From positions 558,001 through 622,000 of the forward strand of contig NZ_PQSP01000001.1 in assembly GCF_003991585.1 (NCBI RefSeq): a DNA stretch of 64,000 nucleotides, read 5' to 3'. Position 1 is the stretch's first letter. Every line of letters starts with the position of its first letter. Made by a program: the position numbers and the translations under genes. The notes under the pieces are model-generated. The model ran no database searches and was not told the origin of the DNA. It was given only the letters and a program-made list of their open reading frames with translations. Positions 52,132-59,434 of the stretch are shown here, in pieces. The DNA is from Saezia sanguinis. Lineage in GTDB: Bacteria > Pseudomonadota > Gammaproteobacteria > Burkholderiales > Burkholderiaceae_C.

Positions 52132-52195
52132 CAACCATTTTGAACATGCGCACAACACAAAACCGTACAATGAAACAAATGCTTACAGCAACCCT
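52132..52195 (+). promoter_or_regulatory. Leader of CRISPR array 1
   Basis: 64 bases between the end of cas13 and the first repeat, identical to 53920-53983 before array 2. TACAAT at 52166-52171 could be a minus-10 box giving a transcript start about 20 bases before repeat 1; the minus-35 candidate TTGAAC is 20 bases upstream, longer than ideal. Confidence 0.7.
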
Positions 52196-52495
52196 GGTCC
52201 AGTAACCTCTGATTTGAGAGGTAACCGGAGCAGCAACCGTATATGCTCATTGAGTAAATCCGGTCCAGTAACCTCTGATTTGAGAGGTAACCGGAGCTGA
52301 TTTCTTCAATAAAAAAGGCCGCTCAGGGGTCCAGTCACCTCTGACTTGAGAGGTAACCGGAGCTTTGGCAGACTGGGCACCATTGAGGGTGAGGGTCCAG
52401 TAGCCTCTGATTTGAGAGGTAACCGGAGCGTGTATGTGATCTGGTACTTTTTAGTTTGAGGTCCAGTCACCTCTGATTTGAGAGGCAACGGGATC
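52196..52495 (+). CRISPR. CRISPR array 1: five 36-bp repeats, four 30-bp spacers
   Basis: Repeats start at 52196, 52262, 52328, 52394 and 52460. All spacers are exactly 30 bases. Repeats begin GGTCCAGT and end TAACCGGAGC, with an inner stem ACCTCT/AGAGGT around GATTTG. The last repeat is degenerate (GGCAACGGGATC end), marking the leader-distal end. It starts 71 bases after cas13 on the same strand. 36/30 spacing is the norm for type VI-B. In type VI-B crRNAs the repeat lies 3' of the spacer, so the last spacer would use the degenerate repeat. Confidence 0.96.
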
Positions 52496-52539
52496 CCATT
52501 TGCATTCCGGCTGGTTTTCGTTTATCCTTACTCCAGGTG

Positions 52540-52733
52540 CTCAAAACACCTTTGCAACAAGCGGATGGCCCGCGCCCGATAGCGTGGATTTTTTACGTCC
52601 ATAAAGTTTTATGGCCGGGTGTGCGGCTAATACAAGACCTGTGAATAACAGGGAATACGCCCGCCGACTTGTTGCGGTTTTGAGCTCCCGGCCGCCCTCT
52701 CAAAAGGGGCAAACATCAAAATGCAACAAGGAG
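52540..52733 (+). ncRNA. C4-like antisense RNA switch upstream of the antirepressor cassette
   Basis: The antisense parts CTTGTTGC (52668-52675) and TTTTGAG (52678-52684) are perfectly complementary to GCAACAAG and CTCAAAA. The sense pair occurs twice: upstream at 52540-52561 and downstream at 52699-52730, where it covers the ribosome site AAGGAG of the next ORF. A structured core has nested helices GGCCGGG/CCCGGCC (52613, 52687), ACAAG/CTTGT and CCTGT/ACAGG. This is the layout of phage P1/P7 C4 RNA, which silences antirepressor genes by pairing with their translation start. Assignment is by architecture, not a covariance-model search. Confidence 0.6.
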
Positions 52734-52738
52734 TCACC

Positions 52739-52987
52739 ATGAGTACTCAGAACTCAGCGCACCGCATCACCACGCCCTCAACCACTGAATACGGGCGCCC
52801 CCTGCTCTCGCTGCCTGAAATCCGCGAACTGGTCTGCCAGGTTGACTGCGGGCTTGAAGCGCTGCTGGAACTGCTGTGGCAGTCGCAAAACAACCTGATC
52901 CACCCCGAATCGGTGCACACCCTGCTTAAACCCTTAAGCGACATACTGAGCCAGGCCAGCGGCGACCTCAATGACATGCGCTTTTAA
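52739..52987 (+). CDS. Small phage-type protein upstream of the antirepressor
   Basis: 82-residue protein, not firmly recognised; it resembles short helical proteins found with phage immunity genes. It includes LSLPEIRELVCQVDCGLEAL and PLSDILSQASGDLNDM. ATG at 52739 has AAGGAG at the right distance; the in-frame ATG at 52721 has none. The ribosome site is the predicted target of the C4-like RNA. The Bro-N gene follows after 50 bases, so this ORF may be translated ahead of it, like icd ahead of ant in phage P1. Confidence 0.6.
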   Translation: MSTQNSAHRITTPSTTEYGRPLLSLPEIRELVCQVDCGLEALLELLWQSQNNLIHPESVHTLLKPLSDILSQASGDLNDMRF

Positions 52988-53037
52988 GCATTGACAAGCA
53001 GCCAATTTACACCTGTAATACAGGGCAGGAGATCGAT

Positions 53038-53877
53038 ATGGGCGAAAGAATGGAAAACATCATTCCTTTTGACTTTGAGAGCAACGCCGTGCGCGTTGTC
53101 ATACAAGATAATAATCCGTGGTTTGCAGCCACAGATATTGCAAAAGTATTGGACTATCGAGATGCCAGTAACTTAGTTCGCATTCTTGACGATGATGAAA
53201 AGGGTACTCATAAAGTGAGTACCCCCTCCTTGAATCAGCATGGTGAATATGGACCAGTTATCCAGGAATTATTAACGATCAATGAGTCTGGCTTATACAG
53301 CGCTATTTTTAACAGCCGCAAACCCGAGGCCAAACGGTTTAAAAAGTGGGTCACCAGCGAAGTGTTGCCCGCTATCCGCAAAACGGGAGCTTATATCGGC
53401 CCCAAAGCTTCAGAGAAGGTGCAACTCAGTTACCGCCTCATGGGCCTGCAGCAGCATAGCTGGAAACTCATCAAAACCCTCAAGGCTGAAACCAACAAAG
53501 AAATCAGACAGTATCTGTACAACCAGCTTAAGGGTATCTCACAAGAAATTGACATTGAACCGCCCGCCCTTGAAGAAATAGGAAGTGATGCCCCTGATGT
53601 TCCAGAGGCTGTAGTGCAGTTCTGGGCAGTGTACGATGCACTGCAAGCGTTAGGCGTAAAAGTCAACCACTCCCCAAACCCGGATTTTATTGCCATCAGT
53701 CTCAAAGGGTTTGTGCGCGAAGCCGCACACCACCAGATCAAAGCGCCAAATTATTCAGATCTCAGGAGTACTTTGCGACAAAGCAAGTCGCCCAGGTTTG
53801 TTGACCATAAACCTGTGACCAGTCGCATTGAAAACAAAAGCGTGAGTTGTTATGTTTTTGAGCGCCCTGCCCTTTAA
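53038..53877 (+). CDS. Bro-N domain phage antirepressor
   Basis: 279-residue protein. The Bro-N DNA-binding domain covers residues about 5-115: NPWFAATDIAKVLDYRDASN, LTINESGLYSAIFNSRKPEA and KRFKKWVTSEVLPAIRKTG. The C-terminal part is unassigned, ending in a basic region (SDLRSTLRQSKSPRFVDHK). AGGAG precedes ATG at 53038; ATG at 53050 is an alternative. Antirepressors inactivate the phage repressor and trigger induction. It lies between the two CRISPR arrays and its expression is probably restrained by the C4-like RNA. No repressor gene remains. Confidence 0.85.
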   Translation: MGERMENIIPFDFESNAVRVVIQDNNPWFAATDIAKVLDYRDASNLVRILDDDEKGTHKVSTPSLNQHGEYGPVIQELLTINESGLYSAIFNSRKPEAKRFKKWVTSEVLPAIRKTGAYIGPKASEKVQLSYRLMGLQQHSWKLIKTLKAETNKEIRQYLYNQLKGISQEIDIEPPALEEIGSDAPDVPEAVVQFWAVYDALQALGVKVNHSPNPDFIAISLKGFVREAAHHQIKAPNYSDLRSTLRQSKSPRFVDHKPVTSRIENKSVSCYVFERPAL

Positions 53878-53919
53878 AGGATGAGATCATGAATATCTCC
53901 TCAAAAAACCATGGGCAGA

Positions 53920-53983
53920 CAACCATTTTGAACATGCGCACAACACAAAACCGTACAATGAAACAAATGCTTACAGCAACCCT
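53920..53983 (+). promoter_or_regulatory. Leader of CRISPR array 2 (copy of leader 1)
   Basis: Base-for-base identical to 52132-52195 including the TACAAT box, but preceded by the Bro-N gene instead of cas13. Shows that leader and array were duplicated as a unit. Confidence 0.75.
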
Positions 53984-54283
53984 GGTCCAGTAGCCTCTGA
54001 TTTGAGAGGTAACCGGAGCATAGGCCACGCTGGCAATGATTTTTCTGCCGGTCCAGTAGCCTCTGATTTGAGAGGTAACCGGAGCGAAAATGAACGAGCA
54101 TGGTAGGAAAATGAAGGTCCAGTAGCCTCTGATTTGAGAGGCAACCGGAGCAGTCTTGCCTTATCCTTGGATAGCTCTGCTGGTCCATTAGCCTCTGATT
54201 TGAGAGGTAACCGGAGCCTGAATAAAATGGGGATTTCCTTTGTTGTCGGTCCAGTCACCTCTGATTCGAGAGGCAACGGGTCC
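53984..54283 (+). CRISPR. CRISPR array 2: five 36-bp repeats, four 30-bp spacers
   Basis: Repeats start at 53984, 54050, 54116, 54182 and 54248; all four spacers are 30 bases and none matches a spacer of array 1. The third repeat has GGCAACC in place of GGTAACC, which keeps the stem paired (G10-C27). The terminal repeat is degenerate and ends in GGCAACGGGTCC, much like the last repeat of array 1. It ends 15 bases before the stop of the leftward portal gene. Confidence 0.96.
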
Positions 54284-54298
54284 ATGAACTGCTGTCAA

Positions 54299-55444
54299 TT
54301 ACGAGGCCATCGCCTCTTTGAGCGCGTCGGCCAGCTTGTCGCCGCTGCTTTGGCTGAAACTGCCCAGCTGGCCGATGTAGTCCTGCACATCAATAAACCG
54401 CACCACCTCAACGCCCAGCCACTTATTGATGGCTTTCATGCGGTTTTGTATCGGCATAATTTCAAGCGTCAAGAACACCTGCGCGGCATCCTTAATGCTG
54501 CCAAACCCGCCCGAGTTTTGCGGCACAATGCCAAGCAGTTGCGGCGGTACGCGGTGCGGGACCAGGATGTCGTCGCGGCTGATGTTTTTAATGTTGCTGA
54601 ACTCATCTTTTGCCGCCACCTCACCCACCGGGATTAACTGCAAACCGTCCTTTTTACCTTTCGGGGCATACAGGAACAGGTTGCGGAAATTGCCCGGGCC
54701 CTTGCTTTCCTGTAGCTTTTGTTTCAGCGCTTCAATGTCGGCATCTTCGAGCGTTTCATCGGTCGCGTACAAAATGAAGCCAGCGTGGCTGCCGTTTTTG
54801 TAATACTTGCGCCTGAAAAGTGTGGCTTCCTCATTGAGCCACACGCTTTGCAGCGCGCTTAGGTACCCCGGCAACCCGTAAATCTCCTGGTTAATATCGG
54901 GCTCGCGCAGCATGAACACACTGCCGGGCTCGAACGCGTGCGGCTCATAGATAGACGAGCGCAGCCAGGGCGTGCCAGTGCCGTATTGCAGATAAACAAA
55001 GTTTTCCAGATCAGAGGCGCGGCGCATGAACTTCGCGAGCGGGTGATTGAGCTCAAGCAATCGGCCGGTTCTGGATTGCCGGCGCTCAAGGTAAGCATTG
55101 CCAAAGATCAGATAATCGAGCGCCATGCCGCTGAATGTTTCCTCATCCAACAGGGGGTGTGGCATGAGTGAACGCACCAGCACATCGCGTTTAAAGCGTA
55201 ACGCGGTTTCATGGTGCGGATTGGCACGAAACGAGCGCGCCAGGCCTTCAAACGAAACGGGCGGCTCAAACCATTTGCCATTGTCCCCGCACGCCACATA
55301 ATTCCAGATGCCGCGCATTCCTTCGAGTACCGGCTCGGGGTCCCCGAACGTGAAGAAATCGGCCTTGGCCTGGTGGCTTGCTGTGTGCTGGACCGGCGCG
55401 GGTTGCGTGTGCCGAACGTTGCGGCGGTTGCGGTTGTTTGCCAT
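54299..55444 (-). CDS. Phage portal protein (PBSX/P2 gpQ family)
   Basis: 381-residue portal ring subunit through which DNA enters the capsid. Family segments include FFTFGDPEPVL near the N-terminus, ETFSGMALDYLIFGNAYLER, DINQEIYGLPGYLSALQSVW and LVPHRVPPQLLGIVPQNSGG. Full length for the family. ATG at 55444 lies 2 bases after the terminase stop on the same strand. Head, tail and lysis genes are absent, so it is a remnant or part of a minimal packaging kit. Confidence 0.9.
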   Translation of the reverse strand: MANNRNRRNVRHTQPAPVQHTASHQAKADFFTFGDPEPVLEGMRGIWNYVACGDNGKWFEPPVSFEGLARSFRANPHHETALRFKRDVLVRSLMPHPLLDEETFSGMALDYLIFGNAYLERRQSRTGRLLELNHPLAKFMRRASDLENFVYLQYGTGTPWLRSSIYEPHAFEPGSVFMLREPDINQEIYGLPGYLSALQSVWLNEEATLFRRKYYKNGSHAGFILYATDETLEDADIEALKQKLQESKGPGNFRNLFLYAPKGKKDGLQLIPVGEVAAKDEFSNIKNISRDDILVPHRVPPQLLGIVPQNSGGFGSIKDAAQVFLTLEIMPIQNRMKAINKWLGVEVVRFIDVQDYIGQLGSFSQSSGDKLADALKEAMAS

Positions 55445-55446
55445 GT

Positions 55447-57095
55447 TCAATAAATCCCCATGAATGAGCGTTTGCGCCCGACGGTTTTTTCGTCGAGCGG
55501 TTCGTTAATCAGTGTGTGCATGACCGCCCAGGCCGCGTCCGCGTGCCCGGTTTGATTGTTGCGGCTGGCTTCAAAAGTCAGGTTTTTCTGGCTGTGTGTG
55601 AGTGTTTTGCGAATCGAGAGGAACGCGCGCACCAGATCGGTTTCGCTGGCGTCCATTTCAAAGCGGCTTTTGTGAAATATGCTTTGCGCCTTGAGCACCA
55701 TGCGGCTTTTAAAATCCACGTCATAGGTGAACCCCTTGGCGCGCGGGTAAAACTTCACCACCAGCTCATGCACGGCGCTGCCATGGCCGCCCGTCACATC
55801 CAAGGCCATATACTGCACGTTGTATTTTTGGGTCATGCGCCGCAGCGTTTCGGCCTGGGTTTCGTAATTGGCCCCGCGCATCGATAGCAGCTCTAACAGC
55901 CGGAATTTACCGCCAGGTGCGGCAGGTGGAGCGACGACGGCAATAGATGAATTATCCCCGCCTAAGCTCGCATCCTGCCCCACCCATACCGGCATATTGG
56001 CAAAGGGCCGCTCGCTGTAGCGCCGGTAGTCACTCCACTCCACGTCGGCGTCAATCATCGCGCGTTTGAGCTCGGCAAAACTGAACACCGACAGGCTATC
56101 GTCAATGAACTCGCATTCGTACAGGTTGGCAAATTCATCGGGGCTGTTTTCGTCGCGCAGCTCATCAATATCGAACAGATCGCAGCCGCCGGCCTCAGCG
56201 TCAAAGATGGTTACTTTGTTGCGCCAGATTTTGTCGCCACCCAGCACGCCGGCGCGCAATGCCGCATCGCTTAAATCAATGACCGCGCGTTGTTCCGGCG
56301 TGCGCTTTTTGTTGTACGCTTCCCCGGTCCACAAGGGTAGGCCTCATGACTTTGCGCGCTCGGGGTGCTGGTGTAGGTTTTGCGGTAGACCTTCTGCGTT
56401 GACATGGCGCGCGCCACTTTGTTGATTTTTTCAAACTGGTTCACCCAAAAAAATTCATCAAAGTACAGATTGCCGTGATAGCCTTGCGCGGTGCGGTAAT
56501 TGGTGCCTAAAAAAGTCAGCTCGGCACCGTTGCCAAGTACGATATTTTCGCCGGTCAGTTTCACATCGGCCGCACTTTGCGCGAGCTCGAGAATATACCC
56601 CCTGAACACCAGCGATTGCCGTTTGCTGGCAGAGAGAAACAACTGATTGCGCCCGGTATCAATCGCATCGAGCAGCGCTTCGCGTGCGAAGTACCAGGTG
56701 GCCCCAATCTGCCGGCTTTTTAAAATCATGCGGGTGCGCTGGTTGCGCATTTCATACCAGCGGCGCTGATAGTCAAAATTGGCCGCTGTGAACGCTTCCC
56801 GGATTTTGTCTATTTGCTTTTCATTGAACCAGTTTTTACGCCGGCCCGGGCGGTGTGCCACCTCATTGCGCGCGTTTAAATTGGGGTTGAGGTCCGAGGC
56901 TTTGCCGCTTTGCTGGTAGTGCCCTACCCGCGCAAAGCGCTCAACCTGCCGGCCTAATAAATCAATCTCTTTAAAATCGCCGCCGGTTTTGGGGTCTTTG
57001 GCGTAGAGAATCGCCAGGCGCAGCTCTAACGAGCCCTGTAACCTATCCAGCGGTGCGGCCTTGTCCCAAGCTTCCAACGCTTTCCATGTCTGCAC
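55447..57095 (-). pseudogene. P2-like terminase large subunit (gpP), frameshifted and N-terminally truncated
   Basis: The N-terminal ATPase half reads in one frame (57095 to about 56340): EIDLLGRQVERFARV, ILKSRQIGATWYFAREAL (Walker A region) and LYFDEFFWV (Walker B). The C-terminal nuclease half reads in another (to 55447): VGQDASLGGDNSSIAVV and DVTGGHGSAVHELV. The switch is at SHEAYP/LWTGEAYNKKR near 56336, explained by one missing C in a C run. The usual N-terminal helix-turn-helix is also cut short at the junction with the integrase fragment, where RTVQTWKALEAWD is the first clear homology. Sequencing error is possible for the frameshift but not for the truncation. Confidence 0.85.
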
Positions 57096-57101
57096 GGTGC
57101 G

Positions 57102-57538
57102 GCAATTGCTTGGAATGAGCAGAGAAGATATCCAAGAAACCTAAAACCGCTGCCGGCGAGCGCATCGTCGAACTGTCAGAAAAGGCCATACATGCGCTGC
57201 AAGCACAGCGCCGAATTTATGGCGATACACTGCGCACCTGGATAAACCCGGCAACCTGCCAGCCCTGGACAACCGAATCGCAGCTCCGGAAAACGCTATG
57301 GGTGCCCTTAATCAAGCGCGCAGGCATTAGATACCGTAACCCCTACCAATGCCGCCACACATACGCCAGCACGCTTTTAACGGCCGGCGCTAACCCTTTC
57401 TGGCTGGTTACTCAGATGGGCCATGCAGACGTTGAAATGATTTTTAAAATATATGGCAAGTGGATACACGAGAACTTTAAGCAGGCCGGGAAATTCACAC
57501 CAATTTCACACCAGCAGGAAAACACCCACAGCACATAA
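57102..57538 (+). pseudogene. Tyrosine recombinase (integrase), C-terminal fragment
   Basis: The C-terminal catalytic domain reads KTAAGERIVELSEKAIHALQ, then RIYGDTLRTWINPATCQPW, YQCRHTYASTLLTAGANPFW (box II H-x-x-R), MGHADVEMIFKIYGKWI (with His and the nucleophile Tyr). The upstream domains and box I Arg are missing; AIAWNE at 57102 is in a different frame from the rest, and an in-frame TGA lies at 57116. It ends 57 bases before attR, the expected place for the island integrase. Confidence 0.85.
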
Positions 57539-57594
57539 AATGCATGTGTTTGATTCCGTGGGAGTTTTTCCCACTTTCACATAAGAGCGGTCAA

Positions 57595-57620
57595 GGGTTC
57601 AATTCCCCCCGGCTCCACCA
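57595..57620 (+). repeat. attR: second copy of the tmRNA 3' end
   Basis: Exact 26-base copy of 47929-47954. Flanking bases differ at once on both sides. It ends the Cas13 island and could serve as attachment site for the adjacent element. Confidence 0.93.
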
Positions 57621-57733
57621 TTACCTTGTTCACCGACGTTCGTTAACGTTCATAAAATCAATGGATTGCATAAAAATCTGTTCGCGGATGTTTGCCGTTG
57701 TTCGCCTGAAGCCACGTTTTTTTCCAGTAGAAT

Positions 57734-57772
57734 TTCCAGTAACATACTATTCTGAAAAAGGAGTTACTGGAA
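57734..57772 (+). promoter_or_regulatory. Inverted repeat flanking the integrase ribosome site
   Basis: TTCCAGTAAC (57734-57743) and GTTACTGGAA (57763-57772) are perfect 10-bp complements; the second includes the A of the start codon and ends the AAGGAG site. TTTCCAGTA also occurs directly upstream at 57721. It could be an RNA hairpin hiding the start or an operator. Confidence 0.5.
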
Positions 57773-58600
57773 TGGTTCTGACTGATACGGCAATCAAGCA
57801 TGCAAAACCTTTGAGCAAACCCTATCGTTTGCCGGACGGTAGTGGGCTCTATCTTCTTGTTCAGCCAAGCGGCAAAAGATGGTGGCGACAAGACTATCGC
57901 TTCGATGGCAAAGACAAGACACTTTCGCTGGGTGTCTATCCTGAGGTCTCGCTGAAAATGGCACGTGACCGCAGAGATGAGATTAGCAGACAGGTCGTTG
58001 AAGGCATTAATCCAAGTGAATACCGAAAACAATCCAGACAGGCATTGACGGAGATACAGGAAAACTCTTTCGAGAACGTCGCACGTGAATGGTTTTTAAA
58101 ACTCAAGCCAACATGGGCACCAACACATTCTGAAAAAATCATCCGCAGACTTGAACGCGATATATTTCCTTGGCTTGGTTAGCAACCCATTCATCTCATT
58201 AAAGCCCCTGAATTGTTATCTGTTATCCAAAAAATAGAAAACCGGGGACGGCTTGAAACAGCTCATAGGGCCATGCAAAACTGCGGCCAAATATTCAGAT
58301 ATGCCATTGCTACCGGCCGTGCGGAGCATGATATCGCCAGTGATTTACGTGGGGCACTTCCCCCTGTTCGAGAAAAACATTTTCCGTCAATCACTGAGCC
58401 TTCAGCAGTCGCAGCTCTACTTCGCACGATTGACCGCTTTACAGGTACATTGATTGTCAAAACTGCTTTACAGCTTGCACCACTGGTCTTTGTTCGTCCT
58501 GGCGAACTATAACCGGACAAAATTTATCAAAGAGCGTCGTGTCATGATGCAACGTTGGGCGGATTATCTTGGCGAGTTGAAAACTGGCACTACGCATTAA
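57772..58600 (+). pseudogene. P4-type integrase, degraded
   Basis: The arm-binding DUF4102 domain is intact: MVLTDTAIKHAKPLSKPYRL, PDGSGLYLLVQPSGKRWW, KTLSLGVYPEVSLKMARDRR. An in-frame TAG at 58180 interrupts the core-binding domain, which continues in the same frame (QPIHLIKAPELLSVIQKIEN). After APLVFVRPGEL a stop and a deletion remove most of the catalytic domain. A C-terminal relic, RRVMMQRWADYLGELKTG, ends at 58600. AAGGAG precedes the ATG at 57772. Such integrases use tRNA and tmRNA 3' ends, consistent with the position next to attR. Confidence 0.88.
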
Positions 58601-58659
58601 GTAACTCGAAACATCGATATGATGGCGCTCAAGTCAGCGCTGACCATCCCATTTATCAC

Positions 58660-58714
58660 CCTCTAATAGCTCGAGGACAAGAACGTTTTTTGCTTGTTCT
58701 TGAACTATTAGAGG
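58660..58714. repeat. 55-bp imperfect inverted repeat
   Basis: CCTCTAATAG (58660) pairs with CTATTAGAGG (58705) and inside it CAAGAAC (58678) with GTTCTTG (58696), around GTTTTTTGCTT. Possibly a terminator after the dead integrase or a small inserted element. Confidence 0.55.
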
Positions 58715-58722
58715 AACCAGAA

Positions 58723-59139
58723 ATGGCATGGATGCAACAGCCGCTCAAAAAATTTCTGTCCGCCACTGTTTGTGGTTGTTCACTTGCCGTTTTTGCTGCA
58801 AATCAGCGGGTTTCAGCTATGGACACGCTGCGGAAATTCATACACAATGAACCCATGTTCGTGCTCGCAGAGCACTGCTGCCCCGCAAGGGGAACCCAGA
58901 GGAGGATGGTCTTGAACCTCCCGTCTGACCTTTCAAGATCAGATGACCATGCCCGCACGCCCCGACTCCAACTACGCGTGCAACCTGTACCCATACAGGC
59001 GGAGTCTATTTCAACCCAGCCAGGGGCAACCCGGCATATTGTTCGTCACGCAATACGCGTTACTGTACAGAGAAGAGATGACAGGCGGCGAAAGCCATCT
59101 GTCATCAGCTTGCCTGCTGCAAGCTCAAACGCAATCTGA
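58723..59139 (+). CDS. Unidentified ORF with signal-like N-terminus
   Basis: 138-codon frame starting MAWMQQPLKKFLSATVCGCS, with a hydrophobic stretch (SATVCGCSLAVFAA) resembling a signal peptide. After residue 55 the sequence turns Arg-rich and low in structure, and another frame (58943-59230) looks no worse, so the gene may be truncated near 58890. Not recognised. Probably debris between integrase relics. Confidence 0.25.
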   Translation: MAWMQQPLKKFLSATVCGCSLAVFAANQRVSAMDTLRKFIHNEPMFVLAEHCCPARGTQRRMVLNLPSDLSRSDDHARTPRLQLRVQPVPIQAESISTQPGATRHIVRHAIRVTVQRRDDRRRKPSVISLPAASSNAI

Positions 59140-59434
59140 GCCATCGCGCTCAGAACACATACACACCTTGTCCTCAACAAGGCGGCATCTGCTGCCATCC
59201 TTTGCATGCTCAAAGCGGTACTTGCCATGACCTTTGGCATCCGTTCAAACAGCACCAAGGCGTCACTTTAACGTTGCAAACGAGAAAGTGACGCCGTTCA
59301 TCCACTGCGTGTTTATCTTATGGATTCAGCTAATTAGGCCGCCTCTAAGAATGTGACACTATTTTTTAACCATGGGTCTGCTCTGCTCAATCACAAACCA
59401 CATTGAGTAAACAGCATTTTTTTCAAGGAGTTAT
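59140..59434. other. No supported gene
   Basis: About 295 bases downstream of the unidentified ORF. A ribosome-site-like AAGGAG at 59425-59430 serves the TTG-started ORF that follows. Confidence 0.4.

Larger units (their letters stand above)
47929..57620. mobile_element. Island in ssrA carrying a Cas13b-like CRISPR system and P2-like prophage remnants
   Basis: A 9.7-kb element bounded by 26-bp direct repeats of the tmRNA end. Order: arm-type repeats, AT-rich control region, Cas13b-like effector, CRISPR array 1, C4-like RNA, small ORF, Bro-N antirepressor, CRISPR array 2, then portal, terminase and a broken integrase on the right. Portal and terminase are leftward; everything else is rightward. 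It lacks capsid, tail and lysis genes, so it is a decayed prophage or a satellite. Its own integrase is truncated, so movement would need help in trans. Confidence 0.88.

Noticed and set aside
52232..54247. All eight spacers have a stop-free frame in reverse complement, as expected for mRNA targets
   Set aside because: Thirty bases are open in at least one frame by chance most of the time, so this carries no weight.
52306..54285. Minus-strand ORFs reading through both CRISPR arrays with a repeated LPLKSEATGP pattern
   Set aside because: Repeat plus spacer is 66 bases, a multiple of three, so the repeat stays in frame and makes a false repetitive protein.
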